This document shows, in pieces, positions 12,401 to 24,408 of a stretch of 64,000 nt of DNA. The DNA comes from Favolaschia claudopus (Eukaryota; Basidiomycota; Agaricomycetes; Agaricales; Mycenaceae). The stretch spans positions 806,001 through 870,000 of the forward strand of contig JAWWNJ010000043.1 in the NCBI GenBank assembly GCA_037176885.1, written 5' to 3'. The notes beneath the pieces are model-generated. The model did no database searches, was not told where the DNA came from, and saw nothing but the letters and a program-made list of their open reading frames with translations. The position numbers were made by a program, and so were the translations under genes. Every line of letters starts with the position of its first letter. The stretch's first letter is position 1.

Positions 12401-13287
12401 CATTGTTGTAAGTACCTCGCCTCGACCGTTTTACTGTGCCCGCGGCTTAACTGGATGCTTCAGGGCGGCCTCCTCAACCTTGTCATCATGAAGACGGTCA
12501 TCAATTCCCACCGCGAGATCCTCCGTGACGTACAAGGATCCAACGTATGGAGTGGCCAACAGGTGCAAGCGTTCAACAGTGCCGCGATCGCTTGGGGTGC
12601 GCTCGGAAAGCCACTATATGCTACGGGTGGACGCTACGGTGTACGTCACCTTCCCGTTTTTGTACCCGAATTGGATTGCTGATGCATGTCCCCCCTCAGT
12701 TCGTGCCCTACATGCTCCTCGTCGGACTGATCGTCCCAATCCCCTTCTGGCTCCTGCACAAGTACTATCCGAAGGTTGGCTTCAACATGGTGTTCACACC
12801 CGTGTTGTGCGGTCAGTATATCTGCTCCTCACTATCTTGGTCTCGAAAGCTCATAATTCGATTTCAGCTGAGCTCGGCTTCCTCTCCGTGGGTATCAACT
12901 CGAGCGTTTCAACCACGTTCTGTGTCGCCGTCTTCTCTCAATTCTACCTTCGCAAGTATCGTGCAACTTGGTTCCGCAAGTACAAGTACGTATTACCTGC
13001 TCCTATTCTACCCCAAGTCTTCATTATCTCCCAGCTTCCTTCTGTCTGCGGCACTCGACGGCGGTACTTCGGTCATGATTTTCATCTGGAGGTGCGGCCC
13101 TCTCCTTGACGGTCGTCGACATTTCCTGATCTGTTTCTTGCAATGCGTACAGTTTCGCGGTAGGCGGAGCCGGTGGAAAAGTCATTCCATTCCCCACCTG
13201 GGCTTTGGTGAGTTGTGCATCCTCTGCGCTTTGTTGGCGATGCTCATGGCGATCTAGAACCCTAACTGGAAATCCAGATTACTGTAA
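9407..13287 (+). CDS. OPT-family oligopeptide transporter
   Basis: A polytopic plasma-membrane transporter of the OPT family, expected to import small peptides (tetra/pentapeptides or glutathione-like substrates) with protons. The first exon gives an acidic, hydrophilic cytosolic N-terminus (MAAVEATTPPTLEKHG onward) before the first membrane span. Diagnostic segments follow: TDYATRLVSLDDDPTLRVFT, the OPT signature position reading NHGRFNLKEH (family usually NPGPFNIKEH), SSQLIGYGMAGI, YPTWAVYPQVMP, IGAGGGTIGALFTPL, and the second signature GQYTKLPPRATF (family K-I-P-P-R). The last exon reads NPNWKSRLL then stop at 13287. The gene is cut by about 20 short introns, so exon edges in my reading are approximate. 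About 14-16 hydrophobic spans are visible. The start ATG sits in good context and is followed by continuous frame. A TATA-like box lies about 160 bp upstream. The substrate is not determinable. Confidence 0.92.
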
Positions 13288-13550
13288 ACGACTAACGTAA
13301 AATCATGTAGTGATATGGTAGTATTGTTTGTTGATACTGTATACGCTGATACTGGATTATGCTTTCCTCTTCGCTCCAGACCAGAACTGCGATGTTGGTG
13401 TCAAGCACTGACTGAAAGGCACAGTCCATCATATTGCTTACATGCATCAACTATGCATCGGTTCCGGGATCAAGAATGTATTACTTGTATTGCTCAACCC
13501 GGTTTCAAGTCATTATCATCATGGCGAAATAGGCATTCAAAAAGAACATC

Positions 13551-14292
13551 CTAGGCAGCATACAACTGTAACATTATCCAAGATCCATCAAAACATTCTT
13601 CGTCACTGGGGCATACACTGGCCGCCCCCGCTAGACTCCCTAAAGCGACCTGTGCAGCCTTCTCCTTCATCCTTATTCTGAATTCTCGTACAACAAAGGC
13701 GGCAATGATTTCAGCTCGTATGGAAGACGGAGCTTCATCACGAATTAACAACGTCGGGAGGCCGATACTGTTGTGGCGATCCCAGTGAGCGATGGGGGTG
13801 TCCATGTCATCGTCACGATAGAGCTGGTCATTGTTCGATAAGAAAAGCCGATTCCGCACTTCTCGAAGAAACCAGCTCACCGCTAATCGATAGGTGGGAT
13901 GGGAGCACAGTATATAATTTCCGCGATGAGTCTGAATGGTGTGCCGTGTACATGCACTGAAAGCCAAATTATCAGAGAGGAAAAAGCGACATTGGAAGGC
14001 GTACGACTGGGGCAGCGTGGACTTCGTCAACCAATTGGCGACCCGAATCGCTTTAACCGCCGTGCAGGGCGGGAAACTCTATAGTATCGTACAGAATCTC
14101 CTTTCTAGTTATTCGTGCTAGGAGCTCGTTGGTTGTAGCGGCGCGAAGCTCCGTGATCCTGTCGTTCATGTCGGTGGTCATGATGTAGGTCGGTGTTGAA
14201 TTCAGAAACAGTGTTGCATTCTTCATGCTGTCCTGACTGAATACGAGGCGCACTGCAGGGGCGAGAGTAACTAGAGTGACTTGCGAATCCAT
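13551..14292 (-). pseudogene. DUF6593-like gene with apparent +1 frameshift
   Basis: The reading frame starts at the ATG at 14292 (an in-frame upstream ATG exists at 14457). It shows the order of elements I associate with basidiomycete DUF6593 proteins: VRLVFSQDSMKNATLF, TPTYIMTTDMNDRITELR, LLARITRKEILYDTIEF, then VKAIRVANWLTKS, an intron (about 48 bp, gtacgc...tttcag) and PIAHWDRH plus AEIIAAFVVREF. Between DTIEFPALHG and AVKAIRVANWL, near 14055-14070, the frame shifts by one base. The first frame meets a stop (taa) right after GG, and there is too little room for an intron. Either the gene is a recent pseudogene or the assembly carries an indel here. The rest is open to the stop at 13551. 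The function of this family is unknown. Confidence 0.6.
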
Positions 14293-14457
14293 CTCAGAGC
14301 TTTTGGCTTCGAGCTCACCCAAACGTTCATCGCGTCTTTTATAAGTTTGCTCAGTAATACCCTTGGCCCAAATTTCATGAGTCGTATTTTTAACGAATCT
14401 ATTATCTCGGTAGCGAATCCGCTTATGAAGACTTGATTTCTGAGAACGGTTGGGCAT

Positions 14458-15577
14458 CCGGTGAGTGATAAGAATAATCGAGGTGGGCCTTTTCTTGTTC
14501 AGTGAGAAATTCGAGAGAATTTGTCCAACTAGAGATATCGATCTTGACCAAAATCTTGACTCGGTGAACCCGCTACTCGAAGTGAGAAAGTCGTTCCATC
14601 GCCAAGAGGGTTCATGATCAGTTCAGAACGTCCTTTGAGATTTGAAAGGATCCGTTTCGAAAAGAAACCTAGTCTGTTGGTTACCACGCCCAACTACCCG
14701 GTAGCCTGCGTTATTATATAAGCTACCCGTTTTGGGACTCACGTGTTTTTGACGTCGGCTGAGCCCAAAGCCTTGACACGCCGGTCAGACGTGTTTTTAA
14801 CGCGTTTGAACCGAGAGAAAGACCTCATATACGAGTTTAAAGACAAAATTCTAGGAAAGCCATAGATCTGACATCCCCAACCGCAAATTCAGTCTTTTTC
14901 CTGACCATTCAGTTACTGCCGGCGCTTTCCGAGAAGCAAGTCAATGACAGCTGCCATTAACCTGCCGTCATCACGCAAAGACCTGCAAGAGCGATTAATT
15001 CTATGAAATGTACATGATTTAGGTAGAAAGAGGTCAGAATGGCCTTTTCAGCAAGTTTGAGACCTATCTCCCACTGAAAGCCGCGTCGAAACACGTCGAA
15101 ATGAGGCAAATAGGCGGGTTGTTTGTTCGTGTTGGGATAGGTGATGACGTCGTAAGGCAGGCTGCCGGGTAATTGACGCGGTAACCAACAGACTTTAATT
15201 CAGCGAACTTGTGAGCTAAGAAGAATTGAAGCGTCTGTCTAGAGAGACTAAAAGAAACCACAAAAGGAAAGTTTTCAGGACGAGCTAACATAGTGCCGAG
15301 ACTTTTCCTATTTGCTACCGAAACAAGGGTAACAAATGGGAGAAACCTCGGCGAACTTGTTGCAGGCTCTTGAATACCAAATGCGATTCTGAAAGTTGCG
15401 GTCGCCTTTCGGAGGGTCTTTCAGACCTTGAGGACATTTGGGTTTTTGCGGCCTCAGCTGCTGGATTCAATATAAGCTACGGCGTTCGGACCGACATTCG
15501 CGTCATCTTTCCGCTGCATTCCAATGGAAAATCACGGCGATATACTCAAGGGCGGGTGTGGTAAAAAGACCAAAGAA
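14458..15577. other. intergenic, no supported gene
   Basis: A minus-strand open frame at 15064-15291 (75 aa) and a plus-strand one at 15370-15564 show nothing family-like. The right end is the 3' flank of the tRNA gene on the minus strand. Confidence 0.5.
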
Positions 15578-15665
15578 TGGACACATTGGGAATTGAACCC
15601 AACACCTCTCGCAGGATCTGAAACAGATGCTAAGCGAGCGTGATAACCAACTACACCATGTGCCC
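15578..15665 (-). tRNA. tRNA-Ala (anticodon AGC) with 14-nt intron
   Basis: Read on the minus strand, the acceptor stem is GGGCACA pairing with TGTGTCC and discriminator A. It includes the G3:U70 wobble that identifies alanine tRNA. The anticodon stem is CTCGC/GCGAG. The loop TTAGCA-T carries anticodon AGC and is interrupted after position 37 by a 14-nt intron (tctgtttcagatcc). The T arm is TTGGG-TTCAATT-CCCAA. The mature body is 74 nt. Confidence 0.93.
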
Positions 15666-15825
15666 GTTAGAATAGTTCCCATTCTCATCAGTAGGTATCG
15701 CCTAGCGTGAGCTGTTGACAACTTCACTTTTTTTCAACGCTGTCGGGTTACCTTTGAGCACCGAGCTGAATATCAAGCAGACAAGTAGCAGCCCATATCA
15801 TATTCAAGCGTTCTAACAAAGCGAT

Positions 15826-17956
15826 TTACTTTTCATACACTCCGAAGGATCCCTGCCGCACTGGGGAAACCACACCAAAAACCCCACTGTTTTGCCGTCC
15901 GGTCGATGGTCGACCGCCGAATCTCAACTGCACGCGGTGAGCGGGTACACCGTGAACCTCTACGGCCTCTGCTACTTCGTCCAATTCCGGATTCCGCAGG
16001 GCAACGAGCAGCCTGGAAAATTTGTTTGAGCTGGACTCGCCGTTTTTTACCATTGAGAATATCCCCACGCCGCTCATAACGACGAGCAGGAAAAAGGCGA
16101 TAGCATAGGTTATAATCAGAGTCCGTCGATCATAGACATATGCGATGTCTTTCAATTTTATTGCAGCCTCCGCAGTGGTGAATCCAGTGTTGAGATGAAT
16201 GAAACCTATAGAATTCGAAAAATGAACGCGATACGAAGGCAGAAAAGATTGCGCACCGAGCGTAGCGTTCGCAACTAGGTCTTGGAGGGCTTGAAGGGTG
16301 GGTCAGGAGCCGTACTTCCGCAGAAGAGTTCGAATATTTACCTTGGGAAATATTGGTAACATGAGCTGTTGTATTGATGCCAATGACTCGAGTGGCATCG
16401 TCTGCGAGGAATGAGTTGGCGGCAGCAGGCTGGAATATATTTGTCTCCATCATGAACGTCGTCGTGTTTAGATCTCCATGAAAGCCGTCGATGATGACAC
16501 TTCCTTTCAACCGTTGAGAAAGCGCATCCGCCAGTGCCAAGAGATGGACATGGGCTCCTATTCCGGGCCTGAAAGTGTCAGACACTGTGTCGTTCGCAAA
16601 AAGTGTCGTAGGCCAGATTACTCCCAGTGGTTTAGGACCAGCGTCAAGATGTCGATAAACAGTATTCAAGGGCTCGTGGAAGTCCAACACCGAAACGCGA
16701 GACTCTTGCGTCCCGTTGAAATAGTGTGTAGAAGCGCGGTGAGTCGCATTATAGAAAGTGCACGACGAGCCCGATGCGTTGATGAGTGCACCTTTTTGGG
16801 TGTTAGACGATAGAAAAGGAACATAGGCCAAGGTCAGGTTATACAATGACGACGAGAAGGTCGCATCGTTCTGCACGCTGAAATTTAGCGCAGTCATTTG
16901 TTCCTGTACTGATATGGCGTGTCCGTCATATCCCACAAGATATGCACTGGGGGGATCGTCGAAAACACGCGAGACGTATCTCTCTTCGTTTGTGATATTA
17001 TCCGATATTTGGCTGGGCCGAAGATCAGAGCAGCGTAGAGCCGGAGCGACATAGGTTATATCGTAGTTGCATTCGGGAGCACATCCCTCGGGCATCGGCC
17101 AACCAACTGGATTGTCCGACAACAAGGCCGTCAGCGCGGCTTTATCCCAAACTTCGGTGACAGCGCCGTACTGGAAGCCTGAGCTGCATCAAATATTTGA
17201 GCGGGGGGTCAGATTGTTTCTGTGACGGCGCACCGAGGGTAGAAATCATTCAACACTGCATCTGTCGTCGTGTTTAGGGTAGGAACAGTCAGAGTGCTTG
17301 AGTCCGGAGCAACTTGTCGTGTGTTTAGAGATGGTGCAAGGATCGTGATCACGGGAGACGCTAGGATGGCCACCGTCATTGTAATGATGAGGGGCATTTT
17401 GAGTAATAAATTGCGGCGATATAGAGTTTCCAGTGACGGTTCTCCGACTAGGACATCGATGTCTGACACTGGTTTCCGGGAAAAGAGTCAGTGAATCATA
17501 AGCAAAAGAACATCGCAGCAACATACATGTAACGGGCTGACGGCGCAAACAATACCACGACTAAGATAAAGAGGCATGAGGGGTAGATCATTGCAAGCCA
17601 GAGCAGTAATAGGTGCGTACCAACTGACAAAGGCTCACACCAGCAGAGAAGCAGTACAGAACTTTGAACGCCGAAGAGAACACGATTTCCACAGGGCGTG
17701 TCGTCGTCTGTGCCCATTCACCCGATACCAAACGTCCATCGATATGTTGGTCGAAAAGATGATGACCGACAGCTATGAGTCCAGCCAGTATCGTGCCGCC
17801 TACGATGGACACTGACGCAACCCACAAGCCAACGCTCATTCTCTTCTTCGATTGGTCAAAGGCTGGTGCTGAAGCGGAAGCACGGGGATGGAAGCGGCTG
17901 GGGGAAGACATTCCGTCCCCGATTGCGACGGGAGAGTATTGGACGGGGGAATACAT
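15826..17956 (-). CDS. uncharacterised membrane protein with large glycosylatable ectodomain
   Basis: Translation starts at ATG 17956 (MYSPVQYSPVAIGDG). A Ser/Ala/Pro-rich cytosolic start is followed by a span (VGLWVASVSIVGGTILAGL), an acidic/His loop, a second span near the end of exon 1, a very small exon encoding VVLFAPSARYM, and a third hydrophobic stretch (MPLIITMTVAILASPVITIL). Then comes an exterior region of about 350 residues with many N-x-S/T sites and Cys pairs (for example CAPECNYD). One C-terminal span (LIITYAIAFFLLVVMSGVGIF) and a basic, Ser-rich tail of about 75 residues end at stop 15826. This layout is common in Agaricomycete genomes as an expanded family of unknown role. I recognise the architecture, not a function. 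At least five introns are present. Confidence 0.7.
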
Positions 17957-18776
17957 GAAAGAAAAAGTGTGTCTCTGGATGTAATACAAATCCGCTGGCT
18001 TCCCAGGACAGGACCTGTCTTGATGAGCGCTGGTTAAGCGAAGTCAAGTCTATCATAAATGCCCAAGTATGTGCCTACCTTCCGCTTATGAGCGGAGCGC
18101 GCGCTTCTAGGGAAACAATGCGATCTGCTTCCGTCCGCAATAGATATCCTCGAGAGTCGAGAGCGCTAAATTTTTCTGAGGTAGTAACCGGAAAGCTGCG
18201 GGATGCTTGCCCATATCGGCCCTCGGGGTATGTATGTTCGCTTGAAAGTTGACAAAACCGTTTCCTGGGTGTGCCGTGTCGTTAGATGAGGTAGAATATA
18301 TGAATCCCAGCATATTAAGAATGTATCGGCAAGAATTTCGGATGAGAAACGGCAGATATGCGCTCGGGCCCCGGAAGCTCTACAGCTCAGTGTACTGTAT
18401 AGTGCTCCTGCCAGATCTCTTCGCATTCAGCCCACACCTGACTGAGAAAGCCTCATTCAAGTTGGAGAATGCAACAGGCTGTTGTACTGAGCGAGTTCCA
18501 CTGAGAAGCTGTACCGATGCCGGGCCCTGAGGTGAGCCGCCAACCCAACAGCAACGTAAGAAGAGAAAGAGATTGTCACAGTGTCATGTGATGTGATGGT
18601 TCGCGTTCATATCTTGAACAGAGCTTTCGAAAGGAAGCTACACGACGCGCGCGGAGCTCTTTAACAGATAAAAAACAACGAGTAGAGAGGCCCGCGCTTT
18701 CGTTCCAACAATTTCAACGCGAAAAAAAATACAGCATTGCCGAAATCTTTACAAACTACTGCGGTATAGTTCCTTA
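17957..18776. other. intergenic, no supported gene
   Basis: Short open frames on both strands only. It lies between the start of the membrane-protein gene (leftward) and the 3' end of the first RNase gene (also leftward). Confidence 0.5.
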
Positions 18777-19400
18777 CTAGTCGCCCTGCGTGAAGTGATT
18801 GGACGATCGACATAAGGATTTGGAAAATGACTGACCCTGCAGGAGACAAAGCCATTCTCCGAGGAAGCACCCGTGTGTGTGACGACCCTGCCAGCGAACA
18901 ATCAGGACGATTCCGATGGATTCATTCGAGCGCCAGAAACGTACGCGCAATAAGTGCCACCAGTATTGAAGACAACACGATCGGCGCCCGGAGAGCCACC
19001 CGTGTAGGTTCGTCCACCAGAAAGTATCGGATACTGAACTCATTGAGCGCATTGCCAGCTGCGTTACACCACAACATATTACCTCGAGCCAACTATTTCC
19101 TGAGCAGAACAGACTGAGGCCTTCGTCATCAAAGAACTGATGCGGGTAGCTGTCTGTTTGACAGGAAAAACATATCAATGATTCTCAATTCATGAAAAAC
19201 AAACGAGGCTTGATACCAGAGCCGAGGGGGTTATTAACATGGGCAAAGCCTGCGTTCACTGCAGCGGAAACCTGAGAGACGGTATAGGTGTTGCTCCCGC
19301 ATTCGACGTTGCCGGAGGGCAAGGCGCGACCGGTGGGGGTTGCAAAGACTACACCGGCGAAAACAGCCATGGCGATAAAGAGAGATCGAGCAGGGAACAT
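18777..19400 (-). CDS. secreted guanyl-specific ribonuclease, RNase T1 family (copy 1)
   Basis: A small secreted endoribonuclease that would cleave RNA 3' to guanosine through a 2',3'-cyclic phosphate. Five exons (19217-19400, 19083-19153, 18945-19033, 18836-18887, 18777-18785) sum to 405 nt, or 134 residues. A signal peptide (MFPARSLFIAMAVFAGVVFA) is followed by GRALPSGNVECGSNTYTVSQ, the usual N-terminus of the mature enzyme. By family alignment the catalytic set is present: Tyr and His in SYPHQF, Glu at the WLE|YPIL junction, Arg in GADRVVF and His in VTHTG. The protein ends FVSCRGD. The 9-nt last exon matches the layout of copy 2. A TATA-like TATATATT lies at 19453-19460, about 55 nt before the start. 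All exon lengths but the second and all intron phases equal those of copy 2. Confidence 0.9.
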
Positions 19401-20259
19401 TTGTTCGGACGCGGCTTGACGATCGACTGTGTTCAGCCAAAAAAGCCAAGGCAATATATACCAAAGTGTTAAAATAATTGAACGGAAGCTCATGGCCCTG
19501 TACCATTTGAGCCACTGGAACGTGCGTAGTAAGTATGGAACGCACCATGTGCAGCGGCCCCGTACGAAACTTCGACGTCTCAGACAGTAGAAATAAACCA
19601 ACGCCTGCCTATATACAGTCAAGCCCTCCGTTATGGAGACATTGCACGGGAGGCTCTACGGAGAAAAGGATCCCGTTCAAGTAGACCGCTGGCATATTGC
19701 TTGAGGTATTTAGTACTGCGAAGAGATATAAGTAAGATCCCTTATGGTGGAATGCGTCTCTGCAGACTCACAGCATGCTTGCGACCATGCGGTCAACTCG
19801 GTCAGGCGTATTTCGAGGGAATATCTTGGTCAGAAACCAGTGGAGCCACGACCGTGTGCTGCGAAAACGAGAAGGCCATATGCACATCTCAGTGGCCAGG
19901 CTGCGTGGTGAGCGCAGTTTCTCCGCACCAGCATTTGTGCATGACGGAGAGAAGGTGTTCTGGGATTCACTCTTTTTATAGAAGCAGCCAGGTTATTCTG
20001 AGGACTCGCGACTGGTGGTACTGCGTAGATTGAGAATAGCCTATGCATGTGCGAGATACTCGCCCGTTGGTGAAGGGATGCCGCAGCATCGACCGGTCCT
20101 AGTATTGCTCCTTGGCCAAGCGGAAAGCTTCCCATCCTCGACTTCCGCCACCCCCACCGATAATCCCACCATATGCTTCTCCTCCTGCCGTAGCCGAGAC
20201 GTCTAGCTCGACTGACTGACGATTGCAGATTGCAGCTGGCTTGCCCGCCCATCCCCATC
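19401..20259. other. intergenic, promoter of RNase copy 1 at left; no supported gene
   Basis: Contains the TATA-like element of the leftward RNase gene near 19453. The minus-strand open frame at 19830-20261 has a composition and content typical of chance ORFs. Confidence 0.45.
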
Positions 20260-20672
20260 ATGACGCACGGACTTCCGGTACCGTCGCCTTTCTACCCGTT
20301 TCCTTCCATCGACTGGCCTCCTCGCGCCTCCACGCTCCACTTCGAAAGAGGTGCTGACCCCGAGAGGACGACGGGCGTACGGACGACGAACCCCACGAGC
20401 CAGGACGTCACATCAAGATCACTATCTCCCACCTCAGCGACCATGTCGATGAGGGGACAGAACCGGTGAGTGCATGAGGGCGGGAACAGGTCGGATCCAA
20501 GGACGACACCAAGCTCTAATCTGCTGGGTCCAGGTCTAGCGAGCATGGGCAGTCCCGCAATGTGCATATCGCTGGATGGAGCGTTCCCCGACTTCAGTCT
20601 CCTGCCCAACTCCGCTTCCTCCGTTCCACCTTCCCTCAGATCGTCCCCATTCGCTGCGCTTCGCCTCCCTAG
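20260..20672 (+). CDS. hypothetical two-exon ORF
   Basis: An ATG at 20260 opens a Pro/Ser/Thr-rich frame (MTHGLPVPSPFYPFPSIDW onward). Exon 20260-20465 ends at a consensus donor (gtgagt). A plausible acceptor (gctgggtccag) opens exon 20534-20672. The join keeps frame and gives 114 residues with stop TAG. No family is recognised, no domain is seen and there is no independent support, so this may be a chance model or a decayed gene. Confidence 0.25.
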
Positions 20673-22386
20673 TCCATCGCAGCCCGCACGGCACCCTCAG
20701 CGGTCGTACCTGCCTTTTCGCAAGGAATGAGATGGGCTATCCGTCATCTCGCTCCAAAACCTGCATCCATCCACAGCCGCCAAGACTTCCGTCTGGTCTC
20801 TGAGGTTCCAAAATTCCGGATGCGTGATCAGGCCATTTACGAAGACGCCCGCGACAACGGTGCGGGAACTGCGTTAGCCTGCTGCCAAAACGAGAACGCA
20901 ATTTCGCCAACAAACGCGACGTGTATGCCTGAAGACGAGACGGTAAATTCAATAAGATCGAGATCATGTGAGTGACAGAGGCAACGTCGACTTACCGCTA
21001 CGACAGTGCAAGAATCTCTAAGGAATCAATGTCCGTGCATGTCATGTAGAGAATGCAGCAGGGTAGGTCCTTTAAGCCCAGTCGAAAACAGATTCGAATG
21101 GAGAGGATTACTAGATGGATGGGCGATTAGAATGACCCTATAGCTGAGAAGAGCGATGAAGACGTACCATGGTTTCCGCAGTGCCTCCCAAGCGCCAAAT
21201 CTCGAGACCAATTGACAGTCTCTGCCAGTCTCCGAGATACTCAGGGGTCGTAATGCTACACGGCTCTCCAGGGCGAGTTATACCGTTAAGCTTGAGATGT
21301 GAATGAGAGGTCGCCGCGCTGTAACAGCAGGGTCAGTCAATACGCGACAAGATATAGAGCTGAGGGCGGAAATTACATACCTCTCCATCGGCCCATGCCC
21401 GCCCTAGTGTACGTAGCCTTTTGCGCTTGTTCAAGAGATTCAGATGCATTTTCGACCGTCAAGTGGAGGTCTCTGCAGGCGAGACGTGCTCCTGCCACTG
21501 CTCCAGGGTTTGGCTGACAATAGGCACGGCTGTTGCCGCCACATAGCCCTCCGACCCAAGTCAAGGTAATCCAATATCTTTGTCGAAGAGAAACTTGTCC
21601 CCCAGGTGGGTGAACACAACGCAAAAGGATTTTGAGGCTACCGACTTGATTCTGACAGATTATTCCTCACAAAGCGCAAGGCATCGAGATTTCCTGACTT
21701 TCGGGGGCTTGATTCGAGCCACAATCGTGAATTTGGTGCCGCACACTTCATTTCGTTGCGTTCAGCTGGGCGGATGAGGGGAAACGGCGGAAACTGATTC
21801 GATCAATGATCTAATTACTAAGCCGATGAGATGTTACGATCCGATCACATTTGATGCGTAAAATATCATTCCTCTTTCGGAACCTTGAACTAAACCTCTT
21901 GACTTGTACCTCTTGCACTCTTTCATGCAGCCTTTGCTTTCTATGGTCAAGAACGTCGCTGGTGGCTCACAGCACCTGAAATCCCAGCAAATCGCGATGA
22001 TGTCGGGCTCGGTTGTGCCTCGCTACAATGGTGCTGCGGATTGATGCCTCGAATGTAGGTGACCACGGTTGACGCCAGGCCCCTGCTTTATTTTTAGGAC
22101 GTGACTACATTCAGGGTCTCCCAATCTTTTCTTCCAGCTGAGCAGCCAATTGACTAGCAATAACACGTGATAACACCCTGAGTGGGCGCTATATCCCGCC
22201 CCTCTTCCCGCTTGGACTTATCATCTATCTGCTTGAACCCATCTCGACGCCGGACGATCAACAATCATCTGCGCCAAGCGAAACGCGGTTCCAACTTGCC
22301 GCCAATCCGTTCCGCTTAAAGACTAAAGCAGAATTAGCCCCGTCCGAATTTTTTTGCCCGAATCCCCGCTCGTTTCCTCGCCCCCC
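20673..22386. other. intergenic, possibly containing gene remnants
   Basis: No intact gene found. On the minus strand 21630-21000 has short coding-like patches (for example ENASESLEQAQKATY, EALRKPWYVFIALLSY) in changing frames with intron-like spacers. That could be a degraded gene or a poorly conserved multi-exon gene. I could not name it. Confidence 0.35.
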
Positions 22387-24017
22387 ATGTTGTCCGCTGG
22401 CATTTTACAGCGCGTCAATCGACAAACCCTCACTCAGCACTGGCGCTGGCTGGCCGTCTCCGCTGTCTCTGTCTTTACACTCACCATCTTTCTCTTGGGC
22501 CACGATAGGACCGGACCGCCCCCGAAGAACTATCAAGAGCTGCTTCTATCGACAAGTAATGCCAATAACTGCAGTAACGCTATCGTAATAGCGGGGTCGT
22601 CTCGCCTGGCTCGGACGTTGCAGGATAGTGAGAGGCGGTATGAGCATATGCTGGTGGAGAGGGACAAGATTATTATTAAATCGGGTGGGTATGGGATAAA
22701 TGCGTACGTGAGGCAATCTCCTTGCTTGGTTTATATACTGAATTATTGGCGGCAGATTTGGCCCGAAACACGTTCTGGTTCGTCGCCGTATTTATATCTT
22801 GCTAGAATTCTGACTCTCTCTAAGGCCAATCTGCTATGGGATTATTTTATCCCAGCTTTCTCATGCCCCTTCCCCATGTACCGCGTTGGTAAGATTATCC
22901 CTCTACTCTCCCTCCGATCTAATCCATCCATCCATCCAGGCTCGATCGCAGAAGGAGGTGTGTCTCTCGCTCTTCCCCTTCAATCCAATCCGCTCACCAT
23001 CTACAAAAGGCAAATGGCTCTGCGGCGTCGAACGCGTCCTCCACCACCGCCCCAACTGCCTCGTTTACTCCCTCAACCACCGAACCCCCTCTTCATCCTA
23101 CTCCAGCTTCGAAAAAGACATGCTCGAGCGGTCGCCGGGGTGTCAGATTCATGGTACGTGTCCTTCCTTCTCCTCCGAATCTCACTGACCTCAATAGTTT
23201 TCTCTCCGAACTCGACCACCAAGTCCCGCTCCCACTGGCCCTTCGGCGAGACCTCCCACACCGAATCTGAGCTCCTGAAACCCCGCGTGCACTTCAACCA
23301 ATTCGCGCTGGCGGATCCGAACGCGGATCGGTATCGTTCGTTAAGGAGCGTGATGCATACGTTCAAGCATGATTGGATTGATGTCGTCCAGGTAAGTACA
23401 TATATGTCTGTAGTGGTTTTCTTTCTCGTCTTCCTACTTTCTTGTCCGTTGGTGCCAGTGCTGACATATGACCTACAGATGGATCTCGCAGGCGCGGAAT
23501 TCGCCACGCTTCTTTCGATAATCGACGACTACCAAGACGAGCCACTGCCGTTTGGCCAGCTTGTGCTGACGGTTAATGTGGGAGTGTCGGACGGTACGTG
23601 TTTCCTTTCCGTTGCTTTCCCTCCTTCGCTTCCCTACCTCTTCCCGTCGCGTCTCTTTCTCTTACCACTTCCCCTCCCAATATCACCAACGCCACCATTT
23701 AACTTACACCTGGTTTTTAGACATGAGAAAAGTATCGCAATTCAGCGAGTGGTGGACGCGCCTCGAATGTGCGGGACTAAGGCCGTATTATTTCGAGGTG
23801 AGTATGAAGGATGTGAATAATAGGAGGTTGGAGCCGAGTATCGTTTATGTGAGTTTTGCGTTCTTCGGGTCCTCCGCGTCCATTTTTCGACCCCCTCCCC
23901 TTATTCTTCTTCGTTTGCGTGCTGGAATGCTGATGCCGGCGTTTGCTGCAGTGGTCATTCATGAATCTACGAGGCAGACACGCGTTGTTAGATGATAGGT
24001 TGCCGGATTATCCTTGA
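22387..24017 (+). CDS. Methyltransf_22-type membrane-anchored protein (copy 1)
   Basis: Start ATG 22387 (MLSAGILQRVNRQ). One N-terminal membrane span (WLAVSAVSVFTLTIFLLG) gives a type II layout with a luminal or extracellular domain. An acidic/basic coiled segment follows (LARTLQDSERRYEHMLVERD). Conserved blocks come next: LWDYFIPAFSCPFPMYRVG, KWLCGVERVLHHRPNCLVY, YSSFEKDMLERSPGCQIH, HFNQFALADPNADRYRSL, MDLAGAEFATLLSIIDDY, PFGQLVLTVNV, FSEWWTRLECAGLRPYYFEV and a C-terminal exon ending DDRLPDYP at 24017. This order matches the PF13383 'methyltransferase domain' family (related to animal METTL24), whose substrate is unknown. About eight introns are present and the small exons between 22680 and 22880 are not firmly placed. 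A close paralog lies at 45137-46665 on the other strand. Confidence 0.8.
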
Positions 24018-24408
24018 TCGGAGGCTGGCCGGGAGGGTGGCTGCCTACTTATACTCTTGTATGAGGCATGGTCTAGGCGCGTCAGGCGCGTTTGCGGCCT
24101 ACGGCGCCTTGCGCTTTCTTGACTGCTTCAGTAGGCCGGGCCCTACGGAGGGCTGGGACGATGGACGTTTTACTTTATATTCCACTACAGTGTAAGTATA
24201 TGTGATTGTTCATAATTTGAGGGGCGCGATTCGAGTCTGTGCGGCGGATGAATCGATTCTATGAATATGCTCGGAGTCCTCTCGTGAGTGAGTCGCTTTG
24301 TCCATTCTTCCATTTCTGACCCTAACCCCACAAAGTTCGCACCCAAATAGTAAACGGCCGAACATCACCGGTCCGGGTAATCTCTCAAGCCGGTATTTAG
24401 ACTCGTTG
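24018..24408. other. intergenic, no gene
   Basis: 3' flank of the methyltransferase-like gene and promoter of the oxidoreductase gene. Nothing else seen. Confidence 0.5.
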
